From Papio anubis (lineage: Eukaryota; Chordata; Mammalia; Primates; Cercopithecidae), in the NCBI RefSeq assembly GCF_008728515.1, contig NC_044989.1, positions 69,217,754 to 69,281,753 on the forward strand: a DNA stretch of 64,000 nt. Reading direction: 5' to 3'. The notes beneath the pieces were generated by a model. That model did no database searches. It saw only the letters and a list, made by a program, of their open reading frames with translations, and was not told the DNA's origin. Below are positions 50,101-62,061 of the stretch, one piece after another. Position 1 is the stretch's first letter, and each line of letters begins with the position of its first letter. A program made the translations under genes and the position numbers.

Positions 50101-50728
50101 GTAGTTGACAGTGGTATTGGCTCTATCCTCATGGAGAAACCCAGTGTAAGATACTGAGGTTGAATGTAGAGAGGAGAGTTGGGACACAGAAAGAGAGTGT
50201 GTGGTCACCTTCAGGCATCTAGTTCTGCTACTCAAGACCAGAATATCTCTTTTCTTCCATGGTTAGTTCTATGAGACAGTAAATTCCCCCTTGGCCTCAG
50301 CAAATTTGATTTGGTTTGCATCACTTGCAAACACCAAAGCCCCAGCTCAGACACTCTTCCATTCATTTGGCACTTTATTATGCATTCTTTACTGTTGTTA
50401 TCAAATGTTTTCATACAAATGCTTATTTCCCCAACAAGAAAATAACTTTGGCAGCTATGGTAGCTTTGCCTTGGGCCTCTTGCCCCAGCATACCTGTCCC
50501 AGTGCTGAGTACATGGAAAGTGCTCAAAATGTATTCATTGATGACCATTAAGAAGTAGATGTACAGTTTTAGAAATAAAAATAGTAAATGGCACATAGAA
50601 ATTATTATTTTTTAATGTTATTAAACTCCTTTTACAAGACAATCAGAGGAACCCCAAAACTTTTGTGGCTAGTTTTCAACTGTATTTGAGTTTCCAAAGT
50701 GACGATAAGGAGAATTGGAAAAACCTAT
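46500..50728. other. Intergenic sequence, no gene seen
   Basis: Single-copy and partly GC-rich (47.2-48.7 kb), with several overlapping short frames on both strands. None has a recognisable domain, splice partner or conserved motif. Confidence 0.45.
47117..47161. repeat. (CA)n microsatellite
   Basis: About 22 uninterrupted CA units. Confidence 0.98.
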
Positions 50729-50736
50729 TTGTTGTT

Positions 50737-53700
50737 GCATTTTTAAAAATCAGCATTTATTTTATATGCAGGGAGTACATGTTCAGGTTTCTTTTTTTTT
50801 CTTTTCTTTTTTGAGATGGAGTCTCGCTCTGTCGCCCAGGCTGGAGTGCAGTGGCCGGATCTCAGCTCACTGCAAACTCCGCCTTCCGGGTTCACGCCAT
50901 TCTCCTGCCTCAGCCTCCTGAGTAGCTGGGACTACAGGCGCCCGCCACCTCACCTGGCTAGTTTTTTGTATTTTTTAGTAGAGACGGGGTTTCACCGTGT
51001 TAGCCAGGATGGTCTCGATCTCCTGACCTCGTGATCCGCCCGTCTCGGCCTCCCAAAGTGCTGGGATTACAGGCTTGAGCCACCGCATCTTACATGGGAA
51101 TATTGGTAATGTTGATGTTTAGTATACACATCCCATCACCCAGGTAGTGAGCATGGTACCAGATAGTTAATTTTACAACCTGAACCTTCCTCTCTCCCTC
51201 CTTCCTCTAATAGTCTGTAGGGTCTATTGTTCCCATGTCTGTGTCCACGTGTACTCAATGTTTAGCTCCCGCTTATAAGTGAGAACACGTAGTATTTGGT
51301 TTTCTCTTCCTGCATAAATTTGCTTAGGATTATGGCCTCCAACTTCATCCATGCTGCTGCAAAGGACATTATTTCATTCTTTTTCATGGCTGTGTAGTAT
51401 TCTGCGGTATATATGTACTATGTTTTCTTTATCTAATCTACCATTGATGGGCACCTGGGTTGATTTCATGTCTTTATTATTGTATACAGTGCAGCAATGA
51501 ACATATGAGTGCGTGTGTCTTTTTGGTAGAATGATTTATTTTCCACTGAGTATATACTCAGTAGTGAAATTGCTGGGTCAAATGGTATCTGTTTTTTAAG
51601 TTCTTTGAGAAATCTCCAGACTGATTTCCAGTGGCTGAACTAAATTGCATTCCCGCCAACAGTGTATAAGTGTTCCTCTTTCTCCACAGCCTCACCAACA
51701 TCTGTGGATTTTTTTACTTTTTGATAATAGCCATTCTGACTGGTGTGAGATAGTATCTCTTAGTGGTTTTATTGGTGTTTCTCTGATTATTAGTGATGCT
51801 AATTTTTCATATGTTTGTTGGTCACTTGAATGTCTTCTTTTAAGAAGTATCAGTTGATCTCCTTTGCCTGTTTTTAATAGTGTTATTTGTTTGTCACTTG
51901 TTGATTTGTTTAAGGTCCCTAAAGATTCTGGACAGATATTTTGCCTTCGTCAGATCCATGGTTTGAGAATGTTTTCTCTTATTCTGTAGGTTGTCTGTTT
52001 ACTGTGTTAATAGTTTTATTTGCTGTACAGGGGCTCTTTAATTAGATCCCACTTCTTTGCCAAGGCTAATGTTGCCAAGGTTAATGTTGTATTTCCTAGG
52101 TTGTCTTCTAGGATTTTTATAGTTTGAGGTCTTTGAGGTCTTTGATCCATTTTGAGTTAATTTTTGTATATGGTGAGAGGTAGGGGTCCAGCTTCAGTCT
52201 TCTGCATATGCCTAGCCTGTTATCCCAGCACCATTTATTGAGTAGGGAATCCTTACCCCATTGCTTATTTTTGTCAGCTTGTTGGAGATCAGATGGTTGT
52301 AGGTGTGTGACTTAATTTCTGGGTTCTGTAACCTGTTCCATTGGTCTATGTGTCTGTTTTTGTACCAGTACCTTGCTGTTTTGGTTACTGTAGCTTTGTA
52401 GTGTAGCTTGAAGTCTGGTAGTGTGATGTCTTCAGCTTTGTTTTTTGTTTGTTCATTTGTTTTGTTTTGTTTTGTTTGCTTTAGGATTGCTTTGGCTGTT
52501 TGGGCTCTTTTTTGTTCCATATGAATTTTAGAATAGTTTTTTTCTAATTCTATGAAGAATGACATTGGCAGTTTTATAAGAGTAGCATTGAATCTGTATA
52601 TTGCTTTGGGCAGTATGGCCATTTTAACAATATTAATTTTTCTAATCCATGGTCATGGATTTTTTTCCATTTTTTTGTGTCACCTATGATTTCTTTAAGC
52701 CTTGTACAGATCTTTCTCCTCCTTAGTGAAAACTGTATTCCTATATATATCATTTTGTTTGTGGCTATTTAAGAGAGTTTGTGTTCTTGATTTTACTCTC
52801 AGCCTGGACACTGTTGGTGTATAGAAATGCTACTAATTTTTGTACATTTATTTTGTATCCTGAAACTTTACTGAAATTATTCATCAGTTTTAGGAGTCTT
52901 TTGACAGAGTCTTTAGGATTTTCTTGGTATACAAATGTATCATCAGCAAAGAGAGATAGTTTGACTTCTTTTCCTATTTGGATGCCTTTTATTTCTTTCT
53001 CTTGCCTAATTTCTCTGACTAGTACTTAGAGTACTACCTTGAATAGGAGTGGTGAGAGTAGGTATCCTTGCCTTGTTCCTGTTCTTAAGAGGAATGGCTC
53101 AAGCTTTTGCCCATTCAGTATGATGCTGGATATGGATTTGTCATAGATGGTTCTTATTATTTTGAGGTATGGTCCCTTGATAGATGTTGAATGTTTATCG
53201 ATAGCTTTTTCTGCCTCTATTGAGATTACTATGTAGGTTTTGCTTTCAATTCTGTTTATGTGGTGAATCATATGTATTGATTTGCCTATGTTGAACCAGG
53301 CTTGCATTCCTGGAATGAAGCCTACTTGATCATGATACATTAACTTTTTGATGTGCTGCTGGATTTGGCTTGTTAATATTTTGTTAAGGATTTTCACATC
53401 TATTCAATCTTGGGAGATTTTGTGTTTTCAGGAAGTTATCCATTTCCTCTATATTTTCTAATTTGTGTATGTTCATAGTAGTCTCTGAGGATAAGTACTT
53501 CTGTGGATCAATTGTAACACCACCTTTGTCATTTCTGATTGTGTTTATTTGGATCTTCTTTCTTTTTTATTCATCTAGCTAGGTGCGTCTATGAATTGTA
53601 TTTATTCTTTCAAAAAAACAACTATTGGTTTCATTTGATCTTTTGTATGGATTTTGCATCTCAATTTCATTCCATTCTTCTCTAACTTTAGTGACTTCTT

Positions 53701-56700
53701 TTCTTCTACTAGCTTTGGGGTTGGTTTGTTCTTTTCTGTCTAGTTCTTTTAGGTGCAAGGTTAGATTGCTAATTTGAGATCTTCCTAACTTCTTTATTAA
53801 GGCATTTAGTGCTATAAACTTTCCTCTTAACAATGCTTTAGCTGTACCCCAGAGATTTTGGTAAGGTATATCTCCATTTTTAGTAATTTCAAAGAATTGT
53901 TTATTTCCTCCTGAATTTTGATGTTCACGCAAGAGTTATTCAGGAGCAAGTTGTTTAATTTTCACGTATGTATGTAGTTTTGAAAGATCTTCTTGATATC
54001 GATTTCTTTTTAATTGCACTGTGGTCTGATATTAAGGTTCGTATGATTTCAATTTTTTTGAATTTATTGAGACTTTCTTGCTTACCTAGCATGTGGTTGA
54101 TCTTGGAATGTGTTCCATGTGCAAATAAGAAGAATGTATATTCTGTCTTTGTTGGGTAAAGTTTTCTGTGGATATCTATTAGGTCCAATTGGTCAAGTAT
54201 CAAGTTTAAGTCCAAAGTTCCTTTGTTAGTTTTCTGTCTCAATGATCTGTAAGTATGATGTGAAAGTCTCCCACTATTGTTGTGTGACTGTCTAAGTCTT
54301 CTTGTAGATCAAGAAGAACTTGTTTTATAAATCTGGGTGCTCCAATGTTGGGTGTGTATATATTTAGAACAGTTAAAACTTTCTGTTGGATTGTACCCTT
54401 TGTCATTATGTAATACTCTTCCTTTTTTCCAATAAGCCTTCTGTGGTCCAGGCAATACCCTTCTTTGTCCTTCTTAATTATTAAGGGTTTAAAGTCTGTT
54501 TTATCTGATATAAAACTAGTGAATCCTGCTCTTTTTTGTTTTCTATTTGCGTGATAAATCTTTCTCCAACTCTTTACTTTGAGTCTGTGGGTGTCATTAC
54601 ATGTAACATAGAGCTCTTGAAAATAGTGGATGATTGGGTCTTGTCTTTTTATCAAGCTTGACACTCTGTGTCTTTTAAGTGGGGCATTTAGCCCCTTTAC
54701 ACTTGGGGTTAGTATTGATGTGTGAGATTTTGAACCTGTCATTGTGTTGTTATGTAGACTTTCTGTGTAGTTGCCTATAGTGTTTGTGGGTTATGTGCTT
54801 AAGTGAGTATTTGTGGTGGCAGGTGTTATTCTTTTGAGTCCATATTCAGCACTCCCTTAGGACCTCTTGTTAGGCTGGTCTAGTTGAAACTAATTCCTTC
54901 AGCATTTGCTTGTCTGAGAAGGGTTTTATTTCTCTTTCACTTATGAAGCTTAGTTTGGCAGTGTATGAGATTCTTGGTTGGAATTTCTTTAAGGATGACA
55001 AAAATAGACAACCCCCCCCACCCAACACCTGCATCTCTTCTGGCTTGTCAGGTTTCTGCTGAGACGTCCACTGCCAGCCTAATGAGAGTCCTTCTGCATG
55101 TGACTTGACCCTTCTCCCTAGCTGTCTTTAAGATTTTTTTCTTTTGCATTGACCATGGTGAATCTGATGACTATGTGCCTTGGGGATGGTCATCTTGTAC
55201 ATTATCTGGCCAAGGTCTTCTGTATTTCTTGAATTTACATGTCAACCTCTCTAGAGAGATTAGGAAAATTTTTGTGGGCTATGTCCCCAAATATATTTTC
55301 CAAGTTGCTTATTCTCTCTCCTTCTCTCTCAGGGATGATAATGAGTCATGGATTTGGTCTCTTTACATAATCGCGTATTTCTGGGAGATTGTGTTCATTT
55401 CTTAAAGCTCTTTTTTCTTTATTTTTGTCTAAGTTGATTCAAAGAACCAGGCTTCGAGCTCTGAGATTCTTTCCTCAGCTTGGTCTATTCTGCTGTTAAT
55501 ACTTCTGATTGTATTATGAAATTCTTTTTTCAACTCAACAAGCTCAGGTTGGGTCTTTTGTAAAATTGCTATTTCATCTTTCAGCTCTTAAACCATTTCA
55601 CTGGATTGCTTGGTTTCCTTGGATTGGATTTCAGTTTTCTCCTGGATATTTATAAGCTTCATTGCTATTCAGATTCTGAATTCCATGCCCGTCATTTCAG
55701 ATTGGTTAAGAACAATTGCTGCGGAGCTAGTGCGTTCATTTGGAAGTAAGGGGACACTCTGGTTTTAATTGCTACAGTTCTTGCACTGATTCTTTCTCAT
55801 CTGGGAGGGCTGGTATTCCTTTAACTTTGGTGTAAACTGAATATAGTCAGTGGCTTCATTTCTGGAAGTTTTCAGAGGGCTAAGGCTCTAAACAGTCTGT
55901 TGAATTATAGTCCTCAGCCTGGCAGGAAGGAAAATTAGCAGTTTTTCGTGTTGTAGTTTGGGCTGAAATCCAGTAGACGGCGCCTGAGAGCAATGGGCGG
56001 TAGCTGGGCTCTCATTCTGCCACCTGGCTCCTTTGTGTATCCGGGCCTCTGAGGCCGTGCTCTGTGGTGCAAGGATGAGAGGGGGAACCCCTCACCAGGT
56101 CCCCTCCTGGGTTTTGGGGGGAAGGAACCCTGATCACTGGCACTGTGGCCGCGACTTTTTGTTGTTGTTAGGTGTTCCAGGTCGTGGGGCTCCTTCAGGC
56201 AGAGGTCCAGCAGGGAGACAGGCCCCACCCTTACCGGACCAGCTCTGCAGAGGGAGGCACACCTAGATTCCACACCAGCCCACGAACCTGTGCGGCTCAC
56301 CCCTCTCTGAGAGTTTTCTGAGAGTTTGGGCTCCTCTTCTGCTGAAGCACCGGGCCCAGTTCCGCACTCCGGAGCCACAGACCGTAGCCCTGGAAAGTAC
56401 GGACCTGCTCACAGCTCCCTCCCTTGGACCCTGGGATCTGTGTGCACTGGGGGGATCCAAACAGCTCCCAGGCTGCCGGAATGCACTCAAGTGGAGCAAA
56501 GCACCCGGGATGAGCAGCTGAGGCTGCACTGTGTACACACTCCTGTGGAATGGCCGGGCAGGAATCCTGGGAGGGACTGGCAGGCAGGTGGGCCTGCGGG
56601 ACAGATATGCCCTAATCCCACGGGGAAGCCCTTCTTCTCCCATTCTGGTGGTTATATGGGGCCAGAGCCTCTCAGAGGGAGACAAGGAGCCCTGGGGGAT

Positions 56701-56861
56701 GAGTGCTCCCGCAGAGCTGTCTCACAGACAAAGCCTCCAGCTCCGTGCCTGCTGAAGCCCTTTCTCCATCTAATCTCTAGTGAGAGTCCCATGTCAGCTC
56801 AAACGCAAAGGCCGGGGGTCTCTGCAGCTAGAATCCCAGAGGTCTGCCGCAAGAGAATAAA
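50737..56861 (-). mobile_element. Near-full-length LINE-1, minus strand
   Basis: The 3' UTR is at the left, split by an AluY. ORF2 remnants lie at about 51.7-54.74 kb (52212-52622, 53026-53397 with VGFIPGMQAWFNIGKSIH, 53579-53932, 53955-54242 and 54239-54742). ORF1 remnants lie at about 54.8-55.7 kb and a GC-rich 5' UTR at about 55.7-56.86 kb. A possible target duplication 'ttgttgtt' lies at 50729-50736 and 56862-56869. Frames are broken throughout. Confidence 0.9.
50792..51087 (-). mobile_element. AluY with Old World monkey-type variants
   Basis: A young dimeric Alu inserted in the L1 3' UTR. It carries 'gtggccggatctcagctc', 'cctggctagttttttgtat' and 'caggcttgagccaccgc', which I associate with cercopithecid AluY subfamilies. 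The 5' end lacks the final 'gcccggcc', so it is truncated by about 8 bp. Confidence 0.93.
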
Positions 56862-56869
56862 TTGTTGTT

Positions 56870-57430
56870 AAAGTAATTCCTCTTTGCTCTGAATTTGCAT
56901 TCAGCCGACCGTTCATGTGTGACCCAGTTTCACGATCTGAAATTTGTACACAATGTGCAATTTATTTGAAACATCAAAAGTTGCTTTTCTGCTATATATT
57001 GACTCGGCTTTTCTAGTTACGTTTTCACTCCTGTTACGATCTTCAGTATGGTGCATCTTTTCCTGGGTGTTAGGTGCTCCTTCCTCTCTCCCTTTCTCCT
57101 TTCTCACTCCAGGACAACACATATTATAATAATGTTTATTCAGGTTGAGTCTACTGCTTTGGTGAGTTAAAAGACATTTTAACTCATATGAATGGCCCTA
57201 AAAGCCTTCACCTGAGCATTCAAGTTGTTTGATAAGGGTATGCCATGTCCCTCCCCTGGCCAGGTCAATGCCACCACTATGTGAGCCTCTGCTCTACCCA
57301 GTTGCCCCCATATATTTGGATGGTTAGATGGGAAGCTGGTCCAGACGGCAGATGCAGAAATGGAAGTTCGACCCCAGCTGACTAGTCCTCATGTGACCCA
57401 GTAGTGTTATCTGGGAATTTTCACACATTA
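56870..57430. other. Spacer between L1 5' end and GKN2 3' end
   Basis: Single-copy sequence with no gene seen. GKN2 transcripts would terminate in this interval. Confidence 0.5.
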
Positions 57431-57456
57431 TGCACCTTATTTAAAATTCTGGCAAT

Positions 57457-57462
57457 TTTATT
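57457..57462 (-). promoter_or_regulatory. GKN2: GKN2 polyadenylation signal (AATAAA)
   Basis: A canonical AATAAA on the minus strand lies about 210 nt after the GKN2 stop. It predicts a short 3' UTR with cleavage near 57430-57445. A weaker AATAAG-like hexamer follows a few bases on. Confidence 0.75.
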
Positions 57463-57671
57463 TCTTCTGTATAGTGACATAGACATTGCTTGTATTCCCT
57501 TTGCTGCTTTCAAAAAGCAACAAACACCAAAAAAATCTGTAAATACAGCATTTATGTTTTCTGACTGAATCTCAAAATTAGTTGGGGCATTGGGAAAGAA
57601 TTTAATTTGACTTTTGAGTGTAAACCAAGTATGTATTTCTTTGAAAAGATAAAACAAGAGGGCTGATCATC

Positions 57672-57754
57672 CTAAACATGAGTGTCTGCACAGATTGAAA
57701 TTCCCCAGATGCCCAGGAACCCAGCCTTTGCACAGTCTCCAGCACCGACATTAT
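57672..57754 (-). CDS. GKN2: GKN2 exon 6 (C-terminus and stop)
   Basis: The terminal coding exon follows acceptor 'ttttccag' and completes the split His codon. It then reads N-V-G-A-G-D-C-A-K-A-G-F-L-G-I-W-G-I-S-I-C-A-D-T-H-V and TAG (stop at 57672-57674). The paired cysteines and the ISICAD ending are typical of gastrokine C-termini. Confidence 0.96.
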
Positions 57755-59863
57755 CTGGAAAAGGGGAAATTTTTCAAAGAAAGAGCATTAAAAAATATAT
57801 TATTGGAATTATTAGAATAATAACATATTTGCTTAAATAAAACTGACAACTTTTGGAAGTGCTGGTTGGCTCAATCCCAGTGATATTATGCCATTCTGTA
57901 TCAATGGCATACCTGTGTGCCTTTATTTGCTTTATGAATAAGCACTTCAAATTTTTTTCTGGGCAGTAGATGTATAATAAACATGAACTCTTCTTTATCT
58001 ACCTTCCACTACTCTGAGAAATTTCCTTTGTTGTGTTCATCATCAGCTGGCCCGACCTCTTTCACTCTGGCTGCTCTGCCATGTTTAGAAACTTTGTATA
58101 AAAATGACAGTAATATCTGCAGTGGCATATGTTACCCAGATGAATCAGGGTTTTTACTCCCTGTCTGTAAGTTCACTTTGCCTCCTCTTTCCTGCACCAA
58201 TTCTATTCTAGATGCTGAGAGCATTTCTTAGTGACTTCCTTCTTATTATCTTCCAAAAGATGCTATTCTAAGGGCCCAGAAGACTTTTTACTACTTGAAA
58301 TTCTTACATATGAAAGTAAACAAGAATCGAGTAGTTTTTCATTGGCACCCAGGAATCCTTTATTCCATCCTCTCTTTTCATTTGTCAGCTTCTTCACTAG
58401 ATTATATGTTCCTTGGAGACAGTTTAATTCATTTCTGTATTGCTAACATTTAGCACAATTTACACACATGGCATGTAATGAATTCCCAAAACAAACTGAA
58501 CTGAGTACTGTTTCCATTTACTTGCATTTCACATGGCACTCAGCAGAGCACCTGGCACATAGTAGCTTTCAGAAAATATTTGGTGAATGAATGATTTATT
58601 GGTACTCACGTGTGTTTTCAACCACTTCCCCTTTATACAAGGGGATATGTTTGCAGAGTTTCTCAATGGGTGACCCAAGCAGGAACCAATCGATGTCTTT
58701 GATCAGAGACTCCAGAGGGTTGTACTTGACCCAGGTGTATTTGTTGGAGAATATGTTGTCCAGAGCCTAGATCAGTATAACAGAAAACAACATAAAATAA
58801 ATTGACCAAAATTGGTGTACCTTATTCTAAATTGTGATGATTTTTCTGTTTCAGATTATTAAACAGAAAGAAGTTAGGGATCTCAAGGCATCATCTCTTT
58901 TTGAGCACTCTATCAGTGAAGTAGCCTCATTAGTAATTACCAGTGTTATTTTACCTCTGGTGGCAATGAAGCCCAAAGAAGGTAAGTCCCATGTCAAAGG
59001 TGGCACCTATAAGAAGTTGTGGAGGGAGACTTAAACCTTGGGTCTCTAGCTGAAGTGCAGTGTTTGTATATGTTCACTATACTGTATTATTTCTTTGCAT
59101 CTTTGTGTCATTGAATATTAGAACTTCTCTTATTATTCTTCCAATCATCATTTCTCATAGCCCTGCTCTGAGAAGATAAGCTGATCAGTCCTTGCTATGT
59201 CACTGGAATTTATTATAAGTTCTTGTATTTAGGACTATGTGGTGGAAATCAAGCTGAGATTTGCTCCTGCTCTTAAAAAATAATAAAATAAAAGTTAAAA
59301 CACTTTAATAACTTTAATATAAAGTTGAGTATCATATTTATGGTAAGGCATGATAGTATGATCTTCTCCCTCACTCTCTTCATTTCTCCATAAATACCAG
59401 TATTGCCTGGCTTAAGAATAGAGAATACTCAAGAGTGCCCCAGAGTTACCTGTTTCTCATAGCTGTATCGTTGAAGATTGTTCAGAGGAGGGGTGTTCTG
59501 AAGGTCCATCTTCAGGATAAAGCAGGCTCCTCGGGAGAGCACCCTGGATGCAATGTAGCCCTGAGGCAGCAAGAGTACAGTTACTGATCCTCCCCAGTTC
59601 CCTGAATCTGAACTTGGTGAAGATGATGTCTGAACCTTGGAAGAAAGACTTGAATATATGATGGGATTGCTTTCCAACCTGCAATCAACTTTATCCACTT
59701 GACTTATTTTACATAACATTTTCATTTTTCTTCTTGTCATTTCTACCCCTTTGAAATTTGTGCAAACCCATGACTGTATTCTGCTTTTCATGTTATGGAA
59801 CCAGGGTCTGCAGTTTGAGGTTTGAAAGATTGAGAAGAAGCACTTCTCTGTCTCTTTCCATTA

Positions 59864-59906
<43 letters not shown>

Positions 59907-62025
59907 TGAGACTGACTCTCACTCTGTTGCCCAGGCTGGAGTGCAGTGGTGCAATCTCAGTTCACTGAAGCCTCCACCTCCCTGGTTCAAGCGACTCTCC
60001 TGCCTCAGCCTCCAGAGTAGCTGGGACTACAGGTGTGCACCACCACACCCAGCTAATTTTGTGTGTTTAGTAGAGATGGAGTTTCACCATGTTAGCCAGG
60101 CTGGTCTCGAACTCCTGATCTCAAGTGATCCACCCACCTTGGGCTCCCAAAGTGCTGAGATTACAGGCGTAAGCTACTGCATCTGGCCTCTTTCCATTAA
60201 TTTTATTCTGCTTCCTCCCCAATTTGGGATAAATAGAATGTTCTTTAGAACTGTGCTGTCCAATATCATAGTTTTTAGCTGTATGCCACTATCTAAATTT
60301 AAATTCAAATTAGATAAAATTTAAAATGAACTTCTTCCGTTACACATTTTGAGTACTCAATAACCACAAGGGCTGGTGCCTTCCCTATTGGAAACACAAA
60401 TCTAGAACACTCCCAGCACTGCAGAAAGTTCTATTAGACAGTGCTGCTTTAGAAACTCTCATAAGCATACCCACACCCACACTCATGCACCCCCACACAC
60501 ATGTCTCATCTATCCTCTCCTCATTTACCATCTTTTCTTCCTGTCCAGTTTTCTTCATCCCTTGTCCACCTCAAACCCAAGCTGGCTGGATAGAGATGGG
60601 TTGGAATAAGGTGGGATTGAAAGAGCAATGGAGGGTGAAGACCCTGGGGCCAGAAGGGACCTAAGGCCACTGAGTCTTCACCTGGAGTGAAAATTGTCTC
60701 TAGAGAGTTCCAAATAATGATATACCCTAGAAAGCTATATCTAATAGAAATCTTTCTGGTTCCTATTTTTCAATTCTCACAAATTGTCCGTTCCTAAAAT
60801 TCAAAAATAGACAGAGGCTGAGCCTGGTGATAATGGAAGAAGCTTAAAGCAAGTCCTCACTACTCTATTTTTTTAAAAGACAGCTTTGGGATTTCCATGA
60901 CAGTTGCTTAAAAACAATTTCAGTGCCACTTCCTTTTAAACCACATCTTCTAATGACTCTATACTTTCAAATGTGCCATTGAACTGCCAACACCAATGGA
61001 AAAGAGGAATGTGAAGACATTTCTAGAAGAAAAGGGACAGAGAGCATGTTCAAAAGTCTAGTGAGATGAGCTGGAACCTACTTATATCCGTAGTGCGTAT
61101 TTCGGAACCTGGGTAGAAGCAGGTTCACAATTGGTTGGTGGAACAAATAGAAAACAAATGAATAAATAAATGGTGAAGGATAAGTTTTCAGAGCAGGTTT
61201 CTGTGACTTATTGTTAATGCCAGTATCTAACACTTGAAAATAGTTTAGTGCTTTTAGATAGCAAACTTTCTTTCTTACAGAAAAAGTACGATTTATTGCC
61301 TATCCTATGTACATAATTAAATGTGTACAGTTGCTCTGGATTTCTGCTATGTTGTGATTGCTTTTTGATTGTTCTTTTTATTATCTTTTTATTTATTTAT
61401 TTATTTTTGAGACAGGATCTCGTTCTGTCACCCAGGCTGGAGTGCAGTGGTGCAATCTCAGCTCACTGCAGCCTTAACTTCCTGGGCTCCAGCAATCTTC
61501 CCACCTCAGCCTCCCGAGTAGGTGGGACCACAGGCATGCACTATCACACCCAGCTAATTTTTGTATTTTTGGTAGAGATCAGATCTCGCCATATTGCCCA
61601 GGCCAGTCTCCAACTCCTGGGCTCAAGAGATTCTCCTGCCTCAGACTCCCAAAGTGCTGGGATTACGGGCATGAGCCACTGTGCCCGACCAAGTGTTCTT
61701 TTTCTGCATGATGTTCTGTGTTAGAAGCACTATTCGTTCATTTATTCACTCAACAAATGTGTTTGAGTGTCTGCATGCCGGGCTTTGCTTTGAACTTTGG
61801 TTACTCTTCTCTGTATTTTCTGAGCCTGTAGTGGGATAATAGCATCACTCTTTCAATTTCTACCTGAAAAGGTCAAGCAAATGCCTGTGTTTCCTGTCAT
61901 ATGTTTTTCTTCAAAATGGTTTTGTTTTTTAACCAATTGCTTGATTATTTAAAGAGAAAAGTGAAAGTGAGGAATTCTTAAAGAATTACAAGGTTAAATC
62001 TAAGAATTCAAGTATGTATGATGCC

Positions 62026-62061
<36 letters not shown>

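Noticed and set aside
56263..56871. Overlapping 140- and 181-residue frames in GC-rich DNA
   Set aside because: They lie in the GC-rich 5' UTR of the minus-strand L1, have no domain, and sit on opposite strands of each other.
59758..60324. 188-residue plus-strand frame antisense to GKN2
   Set aside because: Mostly translated Alu (SVAQAGVQWCNLSSL) with a (TTA)n-encoded Leu run; typical Alu-derived false frame.
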